In this document: positions 1-6,600 of the stretch, piece after piece
Layout of the letters: every line of letters starts with the position of its first letter
Position numbering within the stretch: position 1 is the stretch's first letter
Assembly (NCBI GenBank): GCA_041694215.1
Contig: JASMTO010000161.1
Span: 1 to 7,629 of the forward strand
DNA: 7,629 nt
From: Flexistipes sp041694215
Lineage (GTDB): Bacteria > Chrysiogenota > Deferribacteres > Deferribacterales > Flexistipitaceae
Direction of reading: 5' to 3'
Notes under the pieces: generated by a model
Database searches by the model: none
Told to the model about the DNA's origin: nothing
What the model saw: only the letters and a program-made list of their open reading frames with translations
Position numbers and translations under genes: made by a program

Positions 1-369
1 CAAAAAACTTTACTTTTGTGCAATGGACAGAGCTTGCAGGATATTTATATCGGATTAAAGGGAAGCTATGACAGGCAAGAATTGTATTTCAACGTGATAA
101 GCAGCTGCAGCCAAAATTCAGAAACCACGAATAAATTTAAGTTCCTGCCCTTCCCATATTTTGAAGAAACTGAAGCCTGGATTAAAGCAATGGACCTGAT
201 TAACTCAGAAGTAAATTCTGAAAAAATAATCAAAAAAATTGGAAACAAAATACCTGCAGATGCTATAAATAAAAAATATGATTTGATAAAAGCAAATATT
301 CAAAGTTTTATCAATGAGTTTTCAATCAAAAAGAATGCTCATATAAAAATCATTAACGTTAACAATTAA
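1..369 (+). CDS. 3' end of an unrecognised gene (5' truncated by window edge)
   Basis: The frame is open from the first base of the window to a TAA stop at 367-369, giving 122 visible residues. A TTG at 16 could be read as a start, but no ribosome site precedes it and the frame is open upstream, so the gene most likely begins outside the window. The visible part has two cysteines (in LLLCNGQS and ISSCSQNS), an aromatic stretch around FLPFPYFEETEAW, and a Lys/Asn/Ile-rich tail ending KIINVNN. No membrane segment or catalytic motif is evident. It converges with the next gene (stop codons 60 bp apart), with no clear terminator hairpin between them. Function is unknown. That it is coding is supported by its uninterrupted length and ordinary amino-acid composition. 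Confidence 0.65.
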   Translation, partial: QKTLLLCNGQSLQDIYIGLKGSYDRQELYFNVISSCSQNSETTNKFKFLPFPYFEETEAWIKAMDLINSEVNSEKIIKKIGNKIPADAINKKYDLIKANIQSFINEFSIKKNAHIKIINVNN

Positions 370-429
370 ACAGTGCAATCCCATTTTCTATTGAGCTTCT
401 TGAAATCCATATAAAATTATTTCACAAAA

Positions 430-927
430 CTATTCCACTTCAATAACATTTGTTTTCTCATACTTAAATATATCTTTTAATTCAGTTAATGTGCGTAATT
501 TCACATCATTAACTTTTAAATATTTCATATAGTTTTCGAATCCAGAGTCAGTTTTAAATTCTTTCAAGATTTCCAAATAGAATTCAGGAAGATATTCTGA
601 TTCATAGAAAAATTCACACTCTTTCAAGTGCCCTTTATTATCCGTATGAAAAATGAATATTCCTATATTTGAGAAAAACAAGAAATAATCATCTGCTGAA
701 AAAATACCTTCCTTTTCTGACATTGAAGTGAGGTAAAAAGTGCCGCAACATTTTCCATAGAACTCATCATTTTCATCAGATATACACTCACAAATTCCGG
801 TGATCACATAATTTCTGAGTTCTTTATTTATCTTTTCCAGAGGAATTTCATTGCAGCTTTTTGTTAACAAGAAAATTATAAAATTATACATCTGCTTAAA
901 TTTAACTATTTCTACAGACTTCTTCAC
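430..927 (-). CDS. hypothetical protein, 165 aa, cysteine-containing
   Basis: An open frame of 165 codons reads leftward from a GTG start at 927 to a TAG stop at 430-432. The start is supported by AGGAGG at 938-933, five bases upstream. Six cysteines are visible (25, 46, 48, 60, 61, 104), with C46-x-C48 and C60-C61 close enough to suggest metal binding or disulphides, though no known metal motif is matched. The middle (FLFFSNIGIFIFHTDNKG, about residues 82-99) looks like paired beta strands, and the C-terminal third looks helical and charged. There is no signal peptide or convincing membrane helix. It lies 37 bp downstream of the other 165-residue gene on the same strand, so the two are probably co-transcribed. 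I do not recognise the family. A pairing such as effector and partner, or toxin and immunity, is possible but has no motif support. Confidence 0.75.
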   Translation of the reverse strand: MKKSVEIVKFKQMYNFIIFLLTKSCNEIPLEKINKELRNYVITGICECISDENDEFYGKCCGTFYLTSMSEKEGIFSADDYFLFFSNIGIFIFHTDNKGHLKECEFFYESEYLPEFYLEILKEFKTDSGFENYMKYLKVNDVKLRTLTELKDIFKYEKTNVIEVE

Positions 928-932
928 AAAAA

Positions 933-938
933 CCTCCT
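933..938 (-). promoter_or_regulatory. strong ribosome binding site (AGGAGG) fixing a GTG start
   Basis: Read on the minus strand, this is a full AGGAGG followed by five T residues and then GTG at 927-925. It decides the GTG as start of the cysteine-containing 165-residue protein. It lies in the 37-bp gap after the upstream gene's stop, which fits independent translation within one operon. Confidence 0.75.
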
Positions 939-964
939 AATAAATGATTAAGCTTGAATTTAAA

Positions 965-1462
965 TTAATCATCATCCCACTCACTTACTCCAGCTTTCTT
1001 GCCGGATTCCCCCGTATCCCATAGCAAAACCATACTTTTTACGCCGCCTTTATTCACTTCCGTGCCTATTTGAATATTACCCAGCTTCTTTGATTTGATA
1101 TAAAGAGTAATTCCAAGCATACTATCATAATCCAGTATTCCATCGTATTCCTCAACTTTAACAGCTTCATTGGGCTCCACATTTTCATAAACAAACCTGC
1201 TGCCGCTGATAAGATTTATTTGTTCATCGTCGTCAAGGGATTGAAAACCGGTGTTGCCTGCAGCTACCATATCCAGTACTTCTCCAGTAAGATTTACTAA
1301 AAACACATCATCTACCATATTTTCTGCACTATTAGTCCTTACAAGCCAAAGCAAAGGTTTTCTTTCCTCTACCTTATCAGACAGTGGAAAACCAAATCTA
1401 CCCTTTTGTTCGTGTGGCGGAGTCCACTTAAACTGGTCTTTTACTCGTTTTTGTTTACTCAT
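965..1462 (-). CDS. hypothetical protein, 165 aa, acidic, no cysteine
   Basis: An open frame of 165 codons reads leftward from ATG at 1462-1460. AAGGAGG at 1473-1467 lies four bases upstream, so the start is secure. The N-terminus is basic (MSKQKRVKDQFKW), followed by a likely beta-rich body: PLLWLVRTN at 36-44, DDVFLVNLTGEVLDMV at 51-66, GITLYIKSKKLGNIQIG at 117-133, and KGGVKSMVLLWDTGESGKK at 138-156. The C-terminus is acidic (EWDDD). No cysteine, signal peptide or membrane helix is present, so it should be a soluble cytoplasmic protein. The WDTGE segment is distinctive, but I cannot tie it to a named family. It is the first gene of a probable two-gene operon with the downstream 165-residue gene. 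Function is not inferred. Confidence 0.78.
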   Translation of the reverse strand: MSKQKRVKDQFKWTPPHEQKGRFGFPLSDKVEERKPLLWLVRTNSAENMVDDVFLVNLTGEVLDMVAAGNTGFQSLDDDEQINLISGSRFVYENVEPNEAVKVEEYDGILDYDSMLGITLYIKSKKLGNIQIGTEVNKGGVKSMVLLWDTGESGKKAGVSEWDDD

Positions 1463-1561
1463 ACTTCCTCCTTTTAAATGTGATAAATTTATTGATAAAT
1501 AATGAAATGGTAGGATTTTTTTTAAGAAGAAATCATCTTTTCAAAACTAAAATAGTTCTTT

Positions 1562-1595
1562 AATGCGTCAGAATCCGACGTTAGAAATTAAAATA
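1562..1595 (-). repeat. 34-bp imperfect repeat, left copy, with small hairpin
   Basis: Aligned without gaps to the reverse complement of 3527-3560, 26 of 34 positions agree, including AATGCGTCA, ACGTT and TTAAAATA. On the minus strand this copy contains CGTCG-GATTC-TGACG, a 5-bp stem (one G-T wobble) with a 5-base loop. It begins 22 bases after the stop codon of the 72-residue antitoxin-like gene, in the orientation of that gene's transcript. It lacks a following T run, so it would be a poor terminator. It may be a dispersed 3'-end element or one end of a mobile cassette. Confidence 0.55.
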
Positions 1596-1616
1596 ACAGA
1601 AAAAAACAAGGTGCCT

Positions 1617-1835
1617 TTATGCAGATTCATGCAAAAAATCGTCGAGCTCTTCTTCTGTCATATCGGGAATTTCTCTCTTTTTAGCTATATTTTGAGCATA
1701 AGCATAAAAATTTTCTCTGTATCTTTTATCTTTTGTAATATCATAAATGAGGCTCAGTTTTTGTTCCAGATCAAGCTGAAAAACAAGCTCTTTTATTTGG
1801 TCATACTTAATTTCAATTTCTTTTAGTTTGGGCAT
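1617..1835 (-). CDS. small antitoxin-like protein, 72 aa, toxin partner not found
   Basis: A 72-codon frame starts at ATG 1835-1833, preceded by GGGAG (1846-1842) with six bases of spacing and by an extended -10 promoter. The protein is almost wholly helical and highly charged. It opens MPKLKEIEIKYDQIKELV, continues FQLDLEQKLSLIYDIT, and ends with an acidic MTEEELDDFLHESA. From memory of the families, this plan (short N-terminal strand, a helix with a Leu-rich 'QKLSLI' section, and a C-terminal acidic EEELDDFLH) resembles antitoxins encoded upstream of PIN-family RNase toxins. In such pairs the toxin start usually overlaps or abuts the antitoxin stop. Here no PIN-like frame follows in any minus-strand frame before the next gene at 1462. 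It is therefore an orphan antitoxin, a remnant, or a small protein with another role. The family call is by resemblance only. Confidence 0.65.
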   Translation of the reverse strand: MPKLKEIEIKYDQIKELVFQLDLEQKLSLIYDITKDKRYRENFYAYAQNIAKKREIPDMTEEELDDFLHESA

Positions 1836-1864
1836 AATTTACTCCCGAATAACAACATGTATTT

Positions 1865-1873
1865 ATTATAACA
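1865..1873 (-). promoter_or_regulatory. extended -10 promoter for the antitoxin-like gene
   Basis: On the minus strand this reads TGTTATAAT, a consensus extended -10 (TGn-TATAAT). No good -35 hexamer is visible at 16-18 bp spacing, as is common for extended -10 promoters. A start site about seven bases downstream would leave a leader of roughly 20-25 nt carrying the GGGAG ribosome site. It lies about 90 bp from the large inverted repeat in the same intergenic region. Confidence 0.5.
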
Positions 1874-1961
1874 AATATACATTTACAAAACCTTTATTTT
1901 CAATATTGATAATACAATCACACCTTGTTTTGCAACCTTGCAAGAATCAAGTTACCTGTAG

Positions 1962-1998
1962 TTTTCGTATTTGAATAATTATTATTCAGATACGAAAA
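1962..1998. repeat. 17-bp inverted repeat in divergent intergenic region (operator or hairpin)
   Basis: The arms 1962-1978 (TTTTCGTATTTGAATAA) and 1982-1998 (TTATTCAGATACGAAAA) are reverse complements except for one position, which is a G-T wobble in RNA, and are separated by TTA. The element lies between two divergently transcribed genes and ends 40 bp before the ATPase start, just ahead of a candidate -35 box. It is too far upstream of any gene end to be a natural terminator. Possible roles are a dimeric-regulator operator controlling the ATPase or both genes, or a DNA cruciform site. Arms this long are uncommon by chance, even in AT-rich DNA. Confidence 0.6.
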
Positions 1999-2002
1999 AT
2001 AT

Positions 2003-2031
2003 TTGCATTGTTCATTCTTATGAATTAAAAT
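2003..2031 (+). promoter_or_regulatory. candidate promoter for the DUF234 ATPase gene (possibly leaderless)
   Basis: TTGCAT (2003-2008) and TAAAAT (2026-2031) are separated by exactly 17 bases, a reasonable sigma-70 pair. The -10 box ends only seven bases before the ATG at 2039, so transcription would begin at or next to the start codon. No Shine-Dalgarno sequence precedes the ATG, consistent with a leaderless message. A weaker alternative further up is TTACCT (1952-1957) with AATAAT (1974-1979), which would place the inverted repeat across the promoter. Confidence 0.35.
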
Positions 2032-2038
2032 AAGTACT

Positions 2039-3442
2039 ATGAATACACCCATCTTTCTAAACAGAGAAAAAGAGCTGAATTTTCTACATTCACAATTTGC
2101 AAGAAAAGAAGCATCGTTTATCGTTATTTACGGAAGAAGAAGGGTTGGCAAAACATCCCTTATCAAGGAGTTTATAAAGGATAAGTCTTCACTGTTTTTT
2201 ATGGCGGATAAGCAGTCAGAAAAAGGCATCCTTGACAGATTTGCAAAAACAGCATCAACCTTTTTAGAAGATGAGTTTTTAGAAAAATTGACATTTAATA
2301 CCTGGGAAGATTTTTTTGGTTATATTACTCAGAAACTTGATGAATCAAAAAAATATGTTCTTGTAATAGATGAGTTTCAATACCTGCCGGATATAAACCA
2401 TGCTTTTCCCTCTATATTACAAAGGATATGGGATGAAAAGCTGAAAGACAAAAACATAATGCTGATATTGTGCGGATCTTTGATAAACATGATGTATTCT
2501 ACTACATTAAGCTACCAGAGTCCGCTTTACGGCAGAAGGACCGGACAGATAAACTTAGATCCAATCTCTTTTGATTATTGTCATAATTTTTTCCCTGGCA
2601 TTGATGAGCGAAAACTTATTGAATATTATTCAGTAACAGGAGGAATACCGAAATACATGGAGATGTTTGATGCAACCAATGATATTCTTTTTGATATAAA
2701 AACAAATGTTCTTTCAAAAAACAGTTATCTTTACAACGAACCACGGTTTATCTTAAACGAAGAGGTTACTGAAACAGCAACATATTTTTCCATACTGAAA
2801 GCGATAGCAGCAGGTGACCACAAAATTGGAAAAATTGCATCCATAGTGGGCGTTAAAACGAATGTGCTGGCAAAATATTTTAATGTACTGGCAGATTTGC
2901 AGATAATAGAAAGGCAGGTGCCTGTTACAGAAGAAAACCCTGAAAAAAGCAAAAAGGGCTTATATTTTATCAAAGATAATTTTTTCAGATTCTGGTTCCG
3001 CTATGTATTTCCCTACCAAAGTTTCTTGGAAATTGAAAGAGATGACGTAGTGTTAAAAGAGATACGAAAAAGCTTCAATATTTTTGTTAGTTTTGTTTAT
3101 GAGAACTTATGTCTGCAAAAGATTCCTGATCTTACCCAGAATGGCATTGTTAATTTCGAAGTTGAAAAATGGGGAAGATGGTGGAGCAAGGATGAGGAAA
3201 TTGATATAGTGGCTACAAGCGAAAAAAATAAAAATATCTTGTTTGGTGAGTGCAAATGGAGCGACACACCCACAGGAGTGAGCTTTTATGCTGATTTAAA
3301 GGCTAAAGCAAAAAAGGTAAAATGGCACACAGATGAAAGGAACGAGTATTATATTCTTTTTTCAAAGTCAGGCTTTACAGAAGATTTAATGGATATAAAT
3401 GAAAAAACAAGCAGTCTCATCTTAATCGACAGCATCGTATAA
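2039..3442 (+). CDS. AAA+ ATPase, archaeal-ATPase type with DUF234 nuclease-like C-terminus
   Basis: This 467-residue protein has the full plan of the COG1672-type 'archaeal ATPase' family. The N-terminal FLNREKELNFL is typical of the family and supports the ATG at 2039 as start. Walker A is GRRRVGKT at 32-39, Walker B is VLVIDEFQYL at 107-116, and a sensor-1-like LILCGS lies at 142-147. GGIPKY at 201-206 is a family hallmark. A winged-helix-like segment follows at about 245-295, then YFIKDNFFRFWFRYVFP at 309-325. The C-terminal DUF234 region (about 350-450) shows a PD-(D/E)XK-like set: E355, D389 in EIDIVA, and E404-C-K406 in FGECKW. Members of this family are widespread in archaea and scattered in bacteria; their substrate is not established and a DNA or defence role is often suspected. 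No ribosome site is visible. The gene faces away from the antitoxin-like gene and is separated from addB by 201 bp with its own promoter, so it is probably an independent unit. Confidence 0.9.
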   Translation: MNTPIFLNREKELNFLHSQFARKEASFIVIYGRRRVGKTSLIKEFIKDKSSLFFMADKQSEKGILDRFAKTASTFLEDEFLEKLTFNTWEDFFGYITQKLDESKKYVLVIDEFQYLPDINHAFPSILQRIWDEKLKDKNIMLILCGSLINMMYSTTLSYQSPLYGRRTGQINLDPISFDYCHNFFPGIDERKLIEYYSVTGGIPKYMEMFDATNDILFDIKTNVLSKNSYLYNEPRFILNEEVTETATYFSILKAIAAGDHKIGKIASIVGVKTNVLAKYFNVLADLQIIERQVPVTEENPEKSKKGLYFIKDNFFRFWFRYVFPYQSFLEIERDDVVLKEIRKSFNIFVSFVYENLCLQKIPDLTQNGIVNFEVEKWGRWWSKDEEIDIVATSEKNKNILFGECKWSDTPTGVSFYADLKAKAKKVKWHTDERNEYYILFSKSGFTEDLMDINEKTSSLILIDSIV

Positions 3443-3526
3443 AAATATTTAAGGCCTAAAAATTAACGGGTTCTCAAGCTCAGCATTTTGGTCTGTAATT
3501 ACAAAAATTCAAAGATAAGATAATTA

Positions 3527-3560
3527 TATTTTAAACTGCAACGTCAGGTATTGACGCATT
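3527..3560 (+). repeat. 34-bp imperfect repeat, right copy, with hairpin and short T run
   Basis: This is the partner of the element at 1562-1595, in the opposite orientation in the window but the same orientation relative to the gene it follows. It begins 84 bases after the ATPase stop codon. It contains CGTCA-GGTAT-TGACG, a perfect 5-bp stem with a 5-base loop (3542-3556), followed by CATTTTT. The short stem and five T residues would make at most a weak rho-independent terminator for the ATPase message. The pair of copies encloses the antitoxin-like gene and the ATPase gene. No convincing target duplication is seen: only TTT flanks both outer ends. Confidence 0.55.
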
Positions 3561-3608
3561 TTTGTGCCAATAAAAAATCAAGAAAGATTTTCGTTTAGAT
3601 GTAATAAA

Positions 3609-3617
3609 TGCTATAAT
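3609..3617 (+). promoter_or_regulatory. extended -10 promoter for the addB-addA operon
   Basis: TGCTATAAT matches the extended -10 consensus exactly, with a perfect TATAAT at 3612-3617. The region 17-18 bp upstream (TTTTCGT around 3588-3594) is a weak -35. A start near 3624 would give a leader of about 20 nt containing the GGTGA ribosome site at 3636-3640. It indicates that addB is transcribed separately from the ATPase gene. Confidence 0.55.
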
Positions 3618-3643
3618 TTGCAATTATTTATTATGGGTGAGTT

Positions 3644-6600
3644 ATGAAATCAATTTTGAAATCTTTAGAAAACATCTGTTCGGAAAATATTACAAAACGA
3701 AAAATACTTGTGATGCCGAGTTACACAGAAGGTTTAAGCTTATTGAACTCTCTTGCTCTGAACACTGTAAATATCGCCAATATAAAAGTAGAAACACCCT
3801 TAAGTCTTGCAAAAGATATTTCAAAATTGAGCCTGTACAAATCCGGCAAAGATTTTTTAGACAGATCAAGTGCAAGATATGTTGTCTTAAACTTGTTCAA
3901 CGAACTTCTAACGGTAAATGAGCTTAAATATTTTCGACAATTATCACCATCTGTAGGGGTAATCAGTGAGCTGGAAAATGTTTTATATGAGCTCAGAATT
4001 ACAGATTTTACACATTCGGCTTTTCCTGAAAATTCTTTTATAGATCCCGCCAAAGAACACGACATTAAAACATTACTGCAAAAATATGAAAAATATCTTG
4101 AATATAACAACCGCATCGATGAGCCAGGTTTGTATAAACATAGCATCCAAATGTTGCAAAAAGACAGCTTCCATAAAGACAAGCTTTTTCTGATACCGGC
4201 TAATCTGGAACTGCCTTTACTCGCCAAAAATTTTATCTCAATGATTACAGAAAATAATCATAAAATTATAAAATTCACAATAGTGCAAAGTTTAAATGTC
4301 CCTGAAAATTATTACTCAAATAATCCATATTTGGATACAATAGATAACTGCTTCAGCTGGCTTTATGAACTTAATAACTCCGAAAATCCGGACAAAAATC
4401 CCGGTCTGCAAATATACAAAGCTTACGGAGAGTCTAATGAATCCAAAAAAGTGATAAGGATACTCAAAAGAGATGCAATAAATTTTGATGATGCTGTTAT
4501 TTATACGACCTCTTCCCAACAGTATAATCAAATTCTCTATGATTTATCATGCACCTACAATATTCCCACGACTTTTGAAGAAGGGATAAGTGTATCAAAT
4601 ACTTCGCCCGGTAAGCTTTTATTATCAGTTCTGGAATGGATTTCCGAGAAATACAGTGTCCCAAAATTCTGTACAATGCTTACAGGTGGTTTTTTCAAAT
4701 TTAGCAACAATGAAATCTCACCATTAAAAATAAGTAAAATACTTAAAGAAAGCAAGATTGCCTGGGGCAGAAAACGGTATAAAAAAATATTGGAAAATGA
4801 GTTAGCCAAAACTACAAATGATTATAAAACAGAAATTTTAAATGTTGTTCTTTCAGAGCTTAATAGTATTTTTGACGAAATACCTGATGCAGAAAACGAT
4901 GCATCTATATCTTTATCGGAGTTTGCAAAAGGCTTAGTAAACATACTAAACAAGCATACCCGAATAAAGCATGAGACAGACGCATCAGCATTAACCACAC
5001 TTACCGAAAATCTTTCAAACTTGGCAGATTATTCAACACAGGAATTTCAGGAAAATGAAATAATAAAGATGCTTAAAAAACTAGTATATGGCATTAATAT
5101 TAATGCCTCCTCAGCCAAGCCCGGTCATATTCATGTCACCGGTTTTCAAAACGGAATCTGGCATGACAGAAAGCACAACTTCATTTTAGGTCTTGATGCC
5201 GAAAAATTCCCCGGTAAAGGTGGTGAAAGCCCCTTTTTGCTTGATATGGAAAAAGAGCAGATAGGACATATTCAGACAAGTATTCAAAAGAAAAGCAGAA
5301 ATATTTATAAAATGACAGAACTTCTTGCTAACACAAATGGCAAAATCTATGCAATGTTCACCAATTATGATACTGAGGCGGTGAGGCTTCAATCCCCTTC
5401 TTCTTTATTGCTGCAAATTTACAGACTACAGGAAAAATTAAGCGAAAGTACACCGGATAAAGAGCATATCGAAAGCTATCTGCCTTTTAAAAATAGTGAG
5501 AAAGAGATACTTGATGAGACGGAATTATGGCTGCACAAAGCATTTTATTCCGGCGGTATCAACAATAATGAAGAAATATTTGCTTCTGCTTACCCTGTAT
5601 TTAATAAAGGTCTTCTTGCATTAAGTGAAAGGCAAAGCACCTTAAATGAGTATAACGGCTGTGAGTTAAATATAAGCGATGAAATTGTAAATAAACTGCT
5701 TTTTGAAAAAAGTTTCTCAAACGCAAAACTTGAAACAATAGGCAGTTGTCCTCTCCGATTTTTCTTTCAGAATGTACTCTACTTAAAACCTCTTGAGGAA
5801 TATGAGTATGACCCGTGGAGGTGGCTGGATCCTTTGGAAAGAGGAACGTTATTGCACAGAATTTTTGAGCTGTTTTATAAAGAATTAAAAAATAAAAATG
5901 AAATACCGGAATTTGATAAGCATATTGGATTATTAGAAAATATAGCAAAAACGGAAACTGAAGGATTAAAAAATTTATTACAGCCTCCAAGTGAAACGAT
6001 ATATGAAAGTGAATTTAATGAAATATTGGATTCTTGTCGTATATTTCTGCAGAAAGAATCCACAAAATTATCCAAAGAAGGTCAACCTTTGTACTTGGAG
6101 CTTTATTTCGGTAGTTACCCCGAAAATGAAAATTCCAGCTTCCCGCCGGCTGTGTTTACATTGCCATCCGGCAGAGAAATTAAATTAAGCGGTAGAATCG
6201 ACAGAATCGATCAGTTAAATGACGGAAGCTATAAAATAATTGATTATAAGACCGGAAGTACCAGAGATTACAGCAGTAATGAATATTTCAAGAAAGGCAA
6301 ACAGCTTCAACACGCTTTATATTCTTTGGCTTTTGAAAAACTCATGGGGAATAAATACAAAGTTTCAGAATCCGGATACTACTTTCCAACAACAAAAGGC
6401 GAAGGCTCTGAATACATGTATCCACCAAGTGACGGAAACCATAAGAGAGAAGAAGTATTAGAGATTACTGACATTCTTCTTGATAACATTGAGAACCGTT
6501 TCTTCCCGCCCGTTAAGTATGATAACAAAAATGATTCATGTAGATTCTGCGACTATAAAGAAATATGCGATAGAGAAAAAAATGATTCATTAACAAAGAT

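Noticed and set aside
1251..1502. Plus-strand frame of 83 codons opposite the acidic 165-residue gene
   Set aside because: It is antisense to a gene with an excellent ribosome site, and its Ser/Thr/Phe-rich composition is typical of a shadow frame.
1598..1620. Possible rho-independent terminator after the antitoxin-like gene (AAGGCACCTTG then seven T on the minus strand)
   Set aside because: The AAGG/CCTT arms leave a loop of only two bases and at most a 4-bp stem, too weak to call.
1563..1826. Plus-strand frame of 87 codons across the antitoxin-like gene
   Set aside because: It lies opposite the better-supported 72-residue minus gene, is dominated by Phe and Ile from antisense AT-rich DNA, and has no ribosome site.
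1900..1909. Ten-base palindrome TCAATATTGA in the divergent intergenic region
   Set aside because: It is short and made of AT-rich sequence; the neighbouring bases do not extend it, so chance is sufficient.
2039..3442. Assigning the ATPase as the toxin partner of the 72-residue protein
   Set aside because: The genes are divergent and the ATPase belongs to a family not known as the partner of such antitoxins; only proximity supports it.
1562..3560. Calling the repeat-bounded block an insertion sequence
   Set aside because: No transposase or recombinase is encoded inside, no convincing target duplication flanks it, and the repeats are imperfect with a 3'-end position that allows another explanation.
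3721..4227. Minus-strand frame of 168 codons inside addB
   Set aside because: It is fully antisense to addB, which has recognisable domains, and it has no ribosome site or family features.
5601..5990. Minus-strand frame of 129 codons inside addB
   Set aside because: It is antisense to the conserved C702 and H738 region of addB, so the open frame is a by-product.
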